Origin: Paragonimus westermani
Taxonomy: Eukaryota; Platyhelminthes; Trematoda; Plagiorchiida; Troglotrematidae
DNA length: 64,000 nt
Direction of reading: 5' to 3'
Assembly (NCBI GenBank): GCA_008508345.1
Contig: QNGE01002646.1
Coordinates: forward strand, 1-64,000
A program made the position numbers and the translations under genes. The notes below the pieces were generated by a model. The model did not search any database, was not told the origin of the DNA, and saw only the letters and a program-made list of their open reading frames with translations. This document shows, piece by piece, positions 33,720-46,583 of the stretch (within the stretch, counting starts at the first letter, position 1; each line of letters starts with the position of its first letter).

Positions 33720-36365
33720 AACTGCTACAGTCAACTGCATCGCCAAAACTTTGGATGCTCTAGTTTTCCCTCGTCACTAAAAAATCTTTCAATTCGCCAG
33801 CGTGGTTGGACTAGATGTTGAGTAGTTGGTGACCTGAACGCATAAGATAGCAAATGTGTCACGTTTCTGTATGGAACCAGATGTGACATTTTGAGATTCG
33901 TCTATCGTCCGATCAGTGAGAGAGTCGTGGGTGTGCGGTAGAGCCACGTAGACATTCTTCCAGTCGTTTTGGTTCGTCTTAGCAGAAGATTTAACGAGAT
34001 TGTTACGCCTAACTCTACTGAGGCAAAACTGTCCAGACCTTAACGTGTGCTAGAGCGAAAACATTGGGTGTATAGGCCGATGTGCTACAAATGATTACAT
34101 CATTCATAATAGGATAACCAAACACCCAAAATCATTCTGATTGTGTCCCACCCATAACAGGCTTGGCCGATCTCATCTGGAACAAGTAATCACATGTGAG
34201 TTACCGTAGGCATGTGACATAAAACATCAAATTTCATTAATTAGACCCACATTTCTGTTTTTAGAAACGCAGCATTGCTGAAATTTAATTGTTGACCATC
34301 GCTTAAGCGAAAAAACAGGAAGAATGCGAATGTAGCAGTTAGCCTTACGGGATTTTCGTTAGTTGCCATCCACGCTAATTTGTTTGGTATGTGTCCACAA
34401 CTTACGGACAATGTTTAAAATTGATATTCCATGTCCACGGTTTATTCCTCGTGTTCACGCACTTACTCACCGGGTTTCAGCCATCTGCCCTCTGTGCACA
34501 TATAGTATGTGGAGGTGATTGACGTCAGAGGTACAAAGTCTGTTTAGCATGAACCCCGGCAAAGTAATTGCCACAGTAAAAACGATTCGCAAAGAAAACA
34601 GAAATCTAAACATTGCCATCAGTATAACATATTATCGTTCTTCGCTACTACGGAGTTCTGCACCACACTGAAAGGACCATTTGCTCAAATGGGTGCAGAA
34701 CTCAGTATTACCTAAGAACGTCAATGTCGTTGAAACACGCAAGCAACCAGTGTCTGTAGTCGCAACACACCTCTTGACCACCGGTCACGTCATCGGCCCA
34801 GACGGTGAACTGGGAATCCTATTTCATCATCCCAGTCCAAGGTTCTTGCGGTTTTCTTAGGCACTCGCAACCAAACGACTGAAGCGACCCCGGAATATTC
34901 AGAAACACTGTTCGTGAGCTAGACTCTGCCCTGGACTTAGTGACCTTTCCTAACCCACCGCACGACTATTCATCCCACCCACCCCCTAACTGTTCGATAC
35001 ACAAAACCCTTCCGTGCTATTGTAAAATTTGGTACCAAACAGTCAATACGAAACGCTTGCATCTATCAGTCTTCGAGTTCTAACGGTTTTGTACAAATTT
35101 CAGTATGGATTGACGCTGAACGATGTGTGCTAGGTCAATTGCCCTCGGCAAATTGTGCACAAGGCATACTGAAGAAAATGACGAAGCTCAAACAGCATTC
35201 GTGCTCAGACAACGACAAAATAAACAATTGCGCTTCCCATGAAAACGATCGTGACTGCTCATCTGCGTTTAGTTGACATAAAGAAGCATGAAGTTATCAA
35301 TGTGGAATCAGTGCGCCCAAAATTCTGCCCTTATTGTGATGACGGGGAAAATCCGCTTGAGTTTCCCACGTAAGCGTTGTGTCTGCTACTCCTCAACCAA
35401 TTCGGTCGAGTAAACCACACAAATGGGACATGCCTTTTGTAGTCGATGCAGTTACCTCGACTATCTGATCAATCGATTTATCAGTACCGCCGAATCCAAG
35501 GACAGCTTTCCATTTCTTTCAGTAACTAACGCAACACAAGTGTATAAGGTCAACCGGCATATTTATCTTTTGTAATCCATAACTATGCAAACAGTCGACT
35601 CGGTTTCTTGAAAAGATAGGTAGTTTACAGGACAGGGGCAGCGCAATCACATTTGACGCTTTTCTTAATTAAGTAACGGAAAAAATAATCACACACTATG
35701 ATATTTTGAAAACCCTATGGTGCGCTTAACTGTCTATTACTGCATTGTCCATTCTGACTACGGCCGATATCATTACGGCATATTTCGGTCTGTAATAAAG
35801 ATCCTAATTCGTGTACTGTTGAAAGCAAACGTCGTGCCATCACACAACTAGAGTAACCAATCAAGGGTTCGACAAACAAATGATCGTGCCTTTGTCTTCA
35901 ATTAGCCAACGTACGTAGCACCTTGAAGGGCCCGAAAAAGAAAGTGGTTCAGGCTGGTTAGAAGTAACTATTGATCACAATACTACTGTTGCTGGTGTGC
36001 TGTGTGTCGTGTTAATGTGTCATCCTTCTCTACTAATGGGTCCGGCTAGTCATAATGGCTCGGTCTGAACTCCATACACAAACGTGTCTAACTAAAGCGT
36101 TTGATCACAATAACCGTCATCACTGCAATCAGTTCAAAACGTGGTTGTGTCACGGATTATCTACTTGCAGAGGTTCACTGGTGATCGACGCATAAGAACA
36201 TCGTTAGTTTCGTGTGGGGAACGTGTAGGAAAGAGGCAGCCTAGCTCGAGGTTATGCTTTAGCAGCACTCGCTCAGTATCTGCGAGCTTCTCAGTGTAAA
36301 TATAAACCACAGCTGACTGACCGCTTGTGGCCAGCTATGCAGTTAACCTCCCTATTACTGTAGAC
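33720..36365. other. no convincing gene
   Basis: This is AT-rich, stop-dense sequence with no open frame worth reporting on either strand. Probable intergenic or intronic DNA. Confidence 0.5.
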
Positions 36366-36370
36366 AAGAG

Positions 36371-36801
36371 TGAAATCAACTATTGCCCCCGAACGGTTTG
36401 GACTGAAGTTGACTGTTCCAGTGAATATATCGATCAGCTTAATTTCAGTATGTAGGGATTCTAAACAGATTTCACAGTGTCTTAGATCTGATCTTATTGA
36501 AGACAGTAGGTTTGTATCCGGACCGAATGCACGTCAACTCGTGAAGCACAATTTCGATATGAGCACCGGGATTACAGTTATACTTGTGAATATCTGTTGT
36601 TAATTGCAGTTATACCTTCAACACCATTCAAGCAAAAATTATCGATGGATTCTAAAATGCTTGCATTAAAGGATCATCAAAACTGGAATAACTCAATGGG
36701 ATATTTTCAAATTTTGAGATCAGTATTAAAGTGCAGATACATGGTTATATCACCGAACACCCGGTTGTTAATGCTGCTAAGCTTCTCAGTCTGACAATGA
36801 A
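36371..36801 (+). CDS. exon cluster, phase 1, function unknown
   Basis: Exon 36371-36505 (135 bases, 1-1) sits between GACAAGAG and an A|GTAGGT donor and reads GLKLTVPVNISISLISVCRD, with an NIS sequon and two Cys. The next acceptor, GTTAATTGCAG at 36609, is phase 1 and opens PSTPFKQKLSMDSKMLALK. Beyond about 36715 a different frame becomes protein-like (IHGYITEHPVVNAAKLLSL) and ends at a perfect GTAAGT donor at 36802. So at least two, probably three, exons are present, but their exact joins are unresolved. Confidence 0.4.
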
Positions 36802-38093
36802 CGTAAGTTTGTTTTATAATCCTGAACCAGTTACCGCCGTTGTGTATCCTCAACAGGCAGTGGGAAACCCAGTGTACATCAGCTGAGCCTAGTATTGATA
36901 AAGTGTTTTGAATTTCGGTGAGCAATACATGTATGTAAATTTTTGCATGTCAAGCTCAAACACGGGTGCAGAAATGAATGGAACACTCGCTTGTAGTCAT
37001 CAATGCATTTGGAATTAACCAATCAAAAAACACTAGACGGGAGGGTCTCATGTGCTTAATGACGTGTGTTTCTGGTTTATATAGTCAAACACTGTCAGTT
37101 TCGATTTAGGTAATCACTACCAACATGTGATCTACCCAAACCAATGCATTGTTGTTTAACTTTCTTAGAAAAAGTCTTATAGTGAGTGAAGTAAATAAAC
37201 CTTGAAAAATTTAAGACTTAGCATGTCTGCCGAGTTGTCGTTTGATATTCATTTATAAAAGGTAGATCATGTTAGGGAAGACAAAACAGGTCAAACGGTT
37301 TTACAATAGGTGCACCACAACTTTGGGTGTTTGATTCATTGGTGAGAGTTGTGGATATGATCGCTTAGTCTGGATTCCTTACAGTCTGGTCTATGAGTAA
37401 TGGACCATAAGATAAAGTTGAAAGACATTCAATTACTAGTGCTCACGCAAGTAGACAAAGGCAGTCTGACAGTTCCAATCAGCTTTCAGGTATGGACAGT
37501 AGCTTTTGTTCTGGAGCACACACACAGTCAACAATTGCCAGTCTAAATTGGATCTGTTTGCTGCTTCAATCGGAAACGGTTTGAGAGGGCAATAAAATTT
37601 CGTGTCAGAGCACGGTGCTAATAAATTTTATGGTACACTGGATATACAAAAAGAAATGTTTTAAAATGCTTTGGTTGGATGAGCATCTGAAACCCTCAAA
37701 AATTACTATACGCAATTATCGTTCTACTCAACGTTATTAGGTACAGTTCAAATGAAGGAAAATTGGCGTGAATCTATGACAGATTTGTGCGAACGAACAG
37801 GAGATTTGAAATCGCACCTCTTCTCTAGCCAAGCACACGTCCAATGTTCCAGACGAAACTCATTAAAAATTATTTCGAAAAAAAATTTTTCGCACAGCCT
37901 CTCCGTAGAGCAACTATGAGAAATCATTTAACAGTAGTCAGCTATGCACTGCGATGTGGCTCATGTTCTCAACTTATAATGAATTCATAACGCTTCAAAA
38001 CGAACTGGAGGTCTTGCAACTTAATGGGTCGGTTTCAACTCCACGCTTTCCTGAGCACACTAAGTTAACGAATGCCCGTTCTTCTGTATTCAT

Positions 38094-39258
38094 GTGAAAG
38101 CAGATTTGCGAATATCTGACGGATTAAGTTGCAAAAAAAATTATAAAAGACTGCGTGATGTGTATACGGACAGCACCCCCGAAAGAGGTATTCAGGCTCT
38201 TCACTCAGGTCAAGTGGGCGATACAGTTCTGCTGAGAACCCGAAAACATTTCTTTGCACTTGACCCACAGAAATCGCTTATTTCAAATTGGAGATTCAAA
38301 TGTGCATCTCTGTTCGTTGCAGTGTAGTTATGCTTATATGCCTCGTTTTGATGTGGAAATTGTATGAAATACGAAGTATTGATTTGTCGAGGTCTGACAT
38401 AATAGGTTGTCTGCATTGAGTCACCGTTCACGTTTGACAGCAAGACGTCGTCCTATTGATTGAGCTTTACCGATTTATTCTTAGGCCATGCAGCTGCAAC
38501 AAAGGTCGTAGTTTGAATGATAAAATCTTGTAATCAGATCGGCGTGTATAATACGAGTTATGGTGTAAGTCAAGCTGAAGGTAGGGTAAATGTGAAATGA
38601 GATGAAAGATAATTCAACAAACTGAAGTAGAAGTATCAAAATAGACCCAAGGAGGTAGTCACTTGTTTCTGCCCAGAAAGAACGTGGTTTGTCTGCCAGA
38701 TAGTCACAGTTGTGCAGTGAGGTTGAACGACACAATTTGGACCACAATAGTCGTGTCCAGTTTATGTTCCATTTCTCTCAACTGTCGGGTACTGACACCA
38801 TACAAAGTACTTTTTGCCAGGAAACCACTCGACAATATGCCCACTGGTGCGTGTTCTCAACCGTGTTAACACGCAATCAAAAGGCTTTGTACTTACAGCC
38901 ACTCGCTTCGTTAAACGTATCACGATTTCAGGAGAAAATTGAGCCACATTCAAGAGTGTGCGGTTAACTCTAAAAGACGGCTTATTCCGTCGTTTTTCCT
39001 TTAAAATTTATCGAATCATATTTGATCTGGTTTAACGCTTTTTTCGTCACAGATCAAAAGGACAACCGGTACGTGGTCATTGTCTGTTTGACTGTAACTA
39101 TTCAGTCAAAAGAAACAATTCCTTTACAGTTCACCCTATTCGGTCCAAAAGGATGGTTGCCTAGACAAGCAAAGTATCTTCAAACATTTTACATTCAGTC
39201 ATTACGTAGCTGCAAACTAACTCGCTCAAAAACCCTCCGTCGTGTTTGTTTAAGATAA
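38094..39258 (+). mobile_element. Ty3/gypsy-like integrase fragments, scrambled order
   Basis: Three + strand pieces resemble parts of a gypsy-type integrase. At 38140-38270 the text GQVGDTVLLRT fits the C-terminal VGDxVLLR motif. At 38710-38870 SEVERHNLDHN and, in another frame, LTPYKVLFARKPLDNMP fit the end of the catalytic core. At 39028-39150 VTDQKDNRYVVIVC followed by KETIPLQ fits its start. In an intact element the order would be the reverse. Stops and frame changes show decay. No LTRs were found. Confidence 0.5.
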
Positions 39259-39259
39259 C

Positions 39260-40765
39260 ATTCCGTGTGTTTTTTGAACTTTCCATATCTAAACATAGAA
39301 CTCAAGATGAAAAGCGTCTAAATAAACTAACATGATTTTGTGCTGTTTTGTTTCGACAATTAATCTTAGTCGGCCAATATCGCACTGCGAATATTATCTG
39401 TGGAGAGGTCGGAAATATCAGTAAACATCTTTGAAACGTAATAAATCATTTTTCGGAGTGTATTGATACAGCTGTTTACTCCTTACGGCAGCAGAAAAGA
39501 CCATTCACATTTTGCCAAAGTCTGGTCAGTCGGTCCCCTACCCACACTCTCATTTTAGCCTAAGATTATCTTCACACTGTTGCCTTAAATTTGCGTTCCG
39601 TCCCACGTCAGGGACTTCTGGTTACCGTTGGGGCCACGGTTTAATATAATGTCTACAAGATGCTTGACCTTTTATAGCTCGCACAATAAGCTAAGCGACA
39701 TTAATCCAACCCATATTGCACTGTAATCCTAAATGTTAAAATGTCAGCTTAAGCGCCAGATTAATGCGTGATATTAACCCCTGATGTTCTCACCCACCTC
39801 GATTTTACGGTAAAAACATGGAGAAATTGAGGACAATTAATAATTATTATTGTGTGTTGAAGTGTATAACCTTCCGAATGTACCTGTCCTACGATATTCT
39901 CCACATATCGTGAAAGTCTGCCACTACTCACACAAAGTTATGACCAGTACATTGAACATACGAATCAAAACTTTCTGCTCCTTTTCACGTGCGTCACTTT
40001 TCTACCGTATCTTTGAGTGAAAATGATCAGTTTAATTGTCATCTTTTACATAAATACTTTAAAATTATCGCAGGCAAATGGCGACGGGTCACTTGTCAAG
40101 GTTTTCTAACCAATACATTTCAAGATTTGTCTTTTCATCGTTAGCTCTTTTCGAGATGAACGTTCATCTGTATTGAATTTTGAGCCATATTATTACGGTC
40201 ATTATCGCATGATGCAAGTTTATTTAGTAAATTATCCACAGTTGTTTAAATAGATTAATAGACAACAATAAACTACTCAGTTTTCGAAGTACACATTCCT
40301 GCAAGTTTCTTAGAAATGCACAATAGCAATGCATTGTTGCTACACAAGTGGTCATTTTTTTCGTTCCGTCAGTGATGGTGTAGCAGGATACTGTTCTTGT
40401 GTCGTGCATAACTTTCAAAGTTGAGTCATATGATGTATTGTGGTGTATTGCACTCATCATGTTCTTCTGAATTATCTCCCGGACGAAATCCTGTCTTGCG
40501 CAAAGCAAGTGTTACGTTTGAAACACTGGCCCCCCTGAACTACTTCATTGGAACAGAGGGAAAACATATATTGTGATATTTTGATATCTCGGTTACTCTC
40601 AGCAGTCGCAAGCGTAAAACATATCAATTGTATACACCATACATGAAAGGATGGACAGAGCCTGGACAGGTTTACAAGCATATCGCGTATTATGTAATCA
40701 TGACCATAGCAACTCGATCGGTTGTAATGCGATCTTATCCATAGTCAAGACTGTGATATAGTTGT
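39260..40765. other. AT-rich stretch, one doubtful exon
   Basis: Mostly stop-dense. The minus frame at 40224-40508 is open for 94 codons (including STLKVMHDTRTVSCYTITDG), without clear splice sites. It may be an exon, but I cannot support it further. Confidence 0.3.
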
Positions 40766-40769
40766 TCTG

Positions 40770-41790
40770 TTTGAAAACCCGGAAGATTTTATTTTGTTGT
40801 GGACATAAAGCATACGCTTTGGATTTGAGGGATTTTCCTACAAACAGATGGCCCGTTTTACTGTGGGCAGTGCGTTAGCCCGAAAACGAGCGGACATCCT
40901 AGGAATGATTTGGTGACAAATCCAAGATTATATAGCCAAGTCTTATTGTATAAACGACACGTCGATGATATTTTAACTTTGACTGATGTTGCTCACTTTG
41001 ATTTGTTTGTCAACTTCCTTAATAACACTCATTCGAACCTATCTGTTCTCAGAAAGCTGAATCGAGCAAAGGTGTACTATTTTGGGATGAAGTGATTACA
41101 CGACGTGCGGATGGCACGGTACAGCGTTCAGTTCACCACGAACCAACAAGGGGTGGTCAGTATATTCAGCCTTTCAGCCTCGCTCCTCTTGCATTCAAAG
41201 GCGATTTGGCTAAAACTTTATTTCATAGAGCCAAGCGTATTTCACCACTGACACTGCAAACAACAAGAGTGGCTGAGACAAATTTCACTAGCAAATGGAT
41301 ACCCCGATAAATTCATCGAGGCACGAAATATGGTGAACAAAAGCATTCAACCCATGCCTACGGCTGAAAGGAAGGGTGTTTCTTTATTCTTGCCATTAAG
41401 AGGTGATCATCTGGCCAAACCATCTGGCTCAAACTTATACGGCCACGATCACGAGAGTAATTCGTCAAACCCCTCTGTCTTCCATGTTGTATACTTCAGT
41501 TCTGTTGCAACTGCAATGACGTTCACATAAGCAGACCAGATCGCCAGCGATTACAACGAGTGGCTGAACATATCACGAAATGGGTGAAGCAACTGAAGAC
41601 GCACCGGGCTCAAATTGACTGGCTGACTGTTCGTTGACCAACGTCGGCGATGGTTGAACACATCATGACAACCGGTCACCAAATTTGTTGTTGCACAATC
41701 GAAACCCAAAGTTATTGGCCTTCTGCGAAGCGATGCTCATCCAAACTTATCAGCCGACGTTATGTGCACAATGGTGGCTCAGGCAACTTA
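40770..41790 (+). mobile_element. Penelope-like element relic (reverse transcriptase to endonuclease part)
   Basis: Translated pieces on + follow the PLE order. Near 40815 FGFEGFSYKQ and VGSALA match RT motif B. At 40960-40985 YKRHVDDILT is the catalytic motif, with His replacing the first Tyr of YVDD. At 41090-41240 GTVQRSVHHEPTRGGQY and KTLFHRAKRI follow. At 41340-41410 AERKGVSLFLPLRGDH marks the linker. From 41530 a degraded GIY-YIG-type C-terminal part contains MVEHIMTTGHQI. Stops and at least two frameshifts make it non-functional. It is 5'-truncated. Confidence 0.75.
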
Positions 41791-42033
41791 TCGAGTTGTC
41801 ATGGTCGTGATTGCACAATACTTTGTGTGCTTACAGGCGTCTCCAGTCCCTGTTTATCTGTTTCAGTATGATATATGTAACTGGCATCTTTTGAGTTTGC
41901 GATTGATCAGGGTAAACGAAATGTCAATATATCGCACTATATGTCTCGTTTCTGTCCGTTGCTCGCAAACTTATCTATGGCCGAAGTGAGAATTAACCAG
42001 TTAGGACCAGCAGTATCCTAATTTCTGTTTTAG

Positions 42034-42277
42034 GGACACTATGTAGATGACACATTCGGCGTGAGCAAAGACTCCACTGTTTCGCAAGTTCTTCTGCTGA
42101 CATTTAATCGTGCACACCCGAATACGCAATCCACTCTGGGGGGAGGAGAAAGATGATAGGTTGTCTTTTCTTGATGTGCTATTGCAGCGCAGAGTGCACC
42201 GTTCCCTCCAAAGATCCGTTCACAGAGAAGAGACGTGGACGGCGCGGTACACTAACTTCCAAGCCTCGTTCCACTGA
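42034..42277 (+). mobile_element. Penelope-like element fragment with intact YVDD
   Basis: GHYVDDTFGVSKD is followed by LLLTFNRAHPNTQSTL, two stops, and then, one frame over from 42152, LSFLDVLLQRRVHRSLQRSV and WTARYTNFQ. This is PLE RT from motif C onward, about 80 codons, with one frameshift. It overlaps in content with the preceding relic, so it is a separate insertion. Confidence 0.75.
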
Positions 42278-43797
42278 AGCAAAAACGAAATTCGATCAAC
42301 CCTTTAGCCGATAGGACAAGAAGCATATGCACGACAGACACCACAAACAACCGATTGCAACGAATTCGAGTGACATGGGACCAGAACGGATATTCGGGGA
42401 GAATGATAGAATGAAATATGGAATGTAAAGTTGCTCAGCCAGCCAGTGAAAAAAAAATCATTTTTATCAGCCTGATATTCAGAGGCGATGCAACCAGTAA
42501 ACTGATCAGTCGCAGTCTGATACATGCACTGGCCAAGACCTACAATGCTGCGTCGATTATCATCTCACTTAAGAGCTGACCAGTATGGGTGTCACATCTC
42601 TAATGTGGTTTGCCTTAGTTTTCTTTGTCATCCTGTATTTACTCTCTCACCTGCTGTCGTCGAGCAGGCTACTTTAGGAAGACCGCTCGGTGACTGTCAG
42701 AGAGGATCCATGAGCATCTTCCTAAATGGCTGTGTAATGGTATAACGAAGCTAATATCAAGTGCTACCGGATGACATCTGACCGACACGAGTCAACAAAT
42801 CATGTACGACGTAGCATTCGAAATTATTTGATGTCCCACGCCCAATTCCGAGTCGTCAGGGCAAGACTGTTACTGGTGGCACAGACGATCACTATCAACC
42901 TCTACAACCCATAACTTTGAGCCCAAAATAAGTTCTTTCGAAAGAGGCTGGCTGGAAAGTTTATCTGAATACGAATTATTGCTACTTATCATGTTCCACA
43001 AGGTTAATAAATAAAAGCTATAGTGGATTTCCGTTCGCTCCTTACAGATGTCTTAACAAACTGGTCTACGTTGCGATATGTTTGAAGAACCGCCCAAAGT
43101 TTAACGTCTTATCCGAGGGAATCCTGGTGTGGTTTGGTATTTGTTCTGGTAGGGGATATTGTACCTTCCACAATCGGAAGACTAAAGTTGCATTCGGCAG
43201 ACGTTGGCCGAAATGGTCAATATGTTCATTAATGGTGGTGTCAAAAATTTGTGAACATTCTCTGATTCATGACTATTTCACTAATTTAACCCGATGGCTG
43301 CAGTAAAAAATATGTCAACATTTATTACCTTTTCCAATCGCACCCTGACCTGTCCGCTTCTCCACCAAATGGACCACATAAAAACAAGCGCTGCGTTAAT
43401 AGAATAGTAAAACTATTTTTAAGATCGACTCTGTGTAATTGAAACTAACTGTTTTCGTGGCAGAATTGAATTCAGTGGACAGAAAGTCGACTTTGTACAG
43501 TTTACGGTCGAGCCAGTTTTGCCGCGATCCTCAACGAAGCGACAAAGTTGCAGTTGGTGATCAGAGATGGCAACTTCTGTCGATTAACTGAAGTGTTGCT
43601 GCCGCGTGTTGTACTGAGTTAGCAATCGTCCCACAAGGAACTATCCTACTTCATAGTCCTTTAATCAAGCGAAGGGCGCCGCACTTAAACAAACTAACTG
43701 CTCTTTGCGAACCAGACTTCGCAATGAAGTAGTTTAATGACAGAAATATGCAGGGGGTCACTGAAGGGCAGCGTAAAGTGCAACATATCATTGTTGT

Positions 43798-44062
43798 AAC
43801 ATTCAGGCCAGCCAACTCTACTGTGAATGCCCGTGACTTCGCGGACCAACCTTCGGGCAACGTGGACGCACCAGGGGACAGCGTTCTTTTGAAGTAGGGG
43901 TTCGAACAACAGTTCTGAAAAGAGAAACAATATGAAAAAGCATGAGCCGAAGGCCCAGTAAGCCATTCACACGACTTACACAAACACAAACCAAAACGGC
44001 ACGCTCCGTGACACAACTCAAATTCTATCAGTGAGCGCTCGCAGGTTTCGGCTGCGCGTTAC
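43798..44062 (-). repeat. dispersed repeat family, copy A
   Basis: Read on minus, it is about 85-90% alike by eye to copy B (54009-54292, +). Shared landmarks are GTAACGCGCA at the start, TTTGTGTAAGTCGTGTGAAT, TTACTGGG, a CTTTTCAG, then ACTGTTGTTCGAACCCCTAC and GTCCACGTTGCCCGAAGG. The middle could hold a GTAAGT-to-TTTTCAG intron, with an open, Arg/Pro-rich frame after it. The role is unknown; perhaps the 5' part of a retroelement. Confidence 0.8.
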
Positions 44063-44818
44063 ACTGTCAAGACGAAGACCGGTCGCGATTATTTCTCAGC
44101 TAGATTTAACAACTTTTATGTATTAAAAAACCGAACCCAAACGGACAATGCCCAAAACAGCAAACACTCATAAATCTGAGACTACCTTGGCCGCAATCCA
44201 TCAATTCTAATACTCTCCTATTTTCCCGTTTATTTGTCTATGGATTAAGTTTTTGTTACTGGACCAGAAAAACTATCAAATCATTTGCAAAAATTTTAAG
44301 ATAAAGTAAAATGAAGGAAGGCAAAGCCTCTGCATGACTGGTTTTGCTGTATTCTGGGAAATTTTGAAAAACACTTCGGAATCCACGTTGCTTAAGACTC
44401 CTGAAGAAAACACGACAAATTCGTTTTCAACTCTTTTGCACATTTTGGGTCATTCATTGTGCCAACCCAAATGAAATCAACTCACAGACCAATACGGCTG
44501 AGTTGTTTCAGACAACCAGTGGACTGAGCTCAGTTCTGAACAAACACTCGGCAAAAGACCAAACATGGTTTTTGTCTCTGGATTTCAGGCGGTTCCTCTG
44601 AGAAATTAAGAAAATGTTGAAGTTGGGTAGGACACTGACACACTGCAAACTTAAACTAGACAGATGTGTCCTGGCAAGGCCTTAGGAGCAGTGTGTACTA
44701 ACTTCGAAATTAATGTGGAAACGAACTTCGCAACTGAGGTTCACATGTTATTTAGCTGATGACCCCTCAGGGTTCATCCTAACTTAAAACACTGAGTTCC
44801 CTTGATCCAATTCCTCAG

Positions 44819-44990
44819 TAGCGATAGAAGACATACATCACAAGATGGTAACATTTCGTTTACTCTCTCCAATCAAGAACGTAAAACATTAGAATTTATA
44901 GGACATGCGGATAGTAACACAATGGAAACATTCAACGACTGTGTTTACATGAAACAAGGACTATCGTCAGTTCCGGGGCAGACAAACTGC
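44819..44990 (+). CDS. internal exon, phase 2-0, function unknown
   Basis: A good acceptor (CCAATTCCTCAG) and a GTGAGT donor enclose 57 codons. They read DGNISFTLSNQERKTLEFIG, then METFNDCVYMKQGLSS and a final Cys. An NIS sequon is present. The frame continues past the donor to 45098. It lies just upstream of a PLE N-terminal relic, but its text does not resemble PLE protein. Confidence 0.4.
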
Positions 44991-45240
44991 GTGAGTCAAC
45001 AGTTTGTGCACACACCGAGCAACCTCACATATCGAGGTTTCACAAGAAAGGTTGAACAAATATCTGGAGACCCAACGACGTTGGACATCTATACCTAACA
45101 GTCTGTCGTTCATATGTTGTACAGAGTTCGAGAACTGTGTCAGAATCGTACTGGAGAATACCAGAACCAAGACTCTGCGCAGTCTTCATGGGATTTGTCG
45201 CGTTCGGATAGTGAGTGCTTGTTCCTTACAGGTGGCTTGA

Positions 45241-45400
45241 AAGAAGTGCAGAACTTATCGTCAGTCCAGTTTATGCGGGTACAACTGGAGGTTCTATCCC
45301 TAGGACTGAAATTTAAAATTCCTCTCAGAAGAGTCCACCGATCGCAAACACAGATGCAATTTGAGAACCTGTAAGGTCAAATTAAAGGCTTCTCTTCAAC
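45241..45400 (+). mobile_element. Penelope-like element N-terminal relic
   Basis: QLEVLSLGLKFKIPLRR followed by QTQMQFENL, a stop, and GQIKGFSS matches the conserved upstream region of PLE proteins (VLSLGPKF ... QFENL). The stop shows decay. The RT itself does not follow on this strand, so only the N-terminal part survives. Confidence 0.6.
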
Positions 45401-46343
45401 TTGGAAAATCCCAAGAGCATAATTCAAATCTAAGCTCAAGTTTATTTTTAAATTGTTCCCAAATGGTTATTTGCCCATATATGTTTAATAGATATCAGCA
45501 TACCAAGAAGATCACGTAAAGAACGTCTCGGGAGCACCTTGACCTTCCAGGATCTTTTGCAAACTACAAACAGGAAACTGTTACAATCTCGATTGAGACG
45601 TACGGGATGATTGAGCATTATAGATTGTCAGCACAAACAAGAACAAAAACGATCGTGTTATGAAAGTTTGTGCGGGAAGAACCAAAAAATATTTGAATAA
45701 ACGTTTTGGACGGTCAACTCATCTTGGCAGATTGTTTTGTTGTAATCAAACTTTCCGAAAAACGAAACCATTTTCGAAACTGTTCGTGAAATAATATGGG
45801 AAGATTCTATTAAATCCACCACCTGATTGATCAAAACACGTTTGCAGGTCATGGATTGTCGTAAACAGTGTATGAAAACCTTTTTCCTAAAGACAGTTCG
45901 AGGATTTACAAAAAGTGCATCTTCAAATAACCTTTCTGTTGGCATCTTTTGCGTAAGTTATCCAGATGTGCGGATTTCGAATTACTATCAAAACTTGATT
46001 AACGACCGAATTCACAATGAAACTTTTGTATATTAGCGAGAAGATAGTTATGACAAGAGCGACGATACACTGAATAAGTGAAAATGAATGACAATACAAA
46101 GCAACACAGTAAATTTTCTGCTCAATTTTGTAGATGGCACTGTTATAACTAAAAATAAAACGAACAAAGGTCTAACAGCCACTGTATGAGAAAACCTGCG
46201 GCGCAACCCTATCGTATGCAGTGACGTAAATCAAAGAACTTCCAGTCTGTCCAAGTGTAAACGAACAGCTGTATGTTATAGCTCTGCCTATCAAATAATC
46301 TAAGTTATGCAAGAAAAACGAGCGGACAGTTAACCAGCATGAG

Positions 46344-46583
46344 CACGTGTCCACGTGACTGAAAACACAACTGTGAACGCCAAATCCATTTGGATCGACT
46401 ACGGGGACAACAACCCTAATCATTATGAGAGAAGAATAATGTTCAAACAAAATCCATATGTAAAGTCTGTGCCCCGTCGTCTTTATTTTCAGCAAATGAA
46501 AACGTATCCCCACTTTGCTGATGCAATGTCTATTGACCTGCACAATTCTCTTGTTTTCAAATTCAGTATACTTCGACAATGTG
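46344..46583 (+). CDS. internal exon, phase 1-1, function unknown
   Basis: A 240-base open segment (80 codons) between CAGCATGAG and G|GTCGTG has phase 1 at both ends. It reads ENTTVNAKSIWIDYGDNNPN, then PRRLYFQQMKTYPHFADAM and ends FKFSILRQC. An NTT sequon suggests an extracellular protein. Its splice sites are weak, and the opposite strand is open for 143 codons (46172-46603), so strand choice is not certain; the + text looks more protein-like. Confidence 0.4.

Noticed and set aside
45658..45945. 95-codon minus frame near the PLE N-terminal relic
   Set aside because: No PLE motif, no splice sites, and the opposite strand is equally open.
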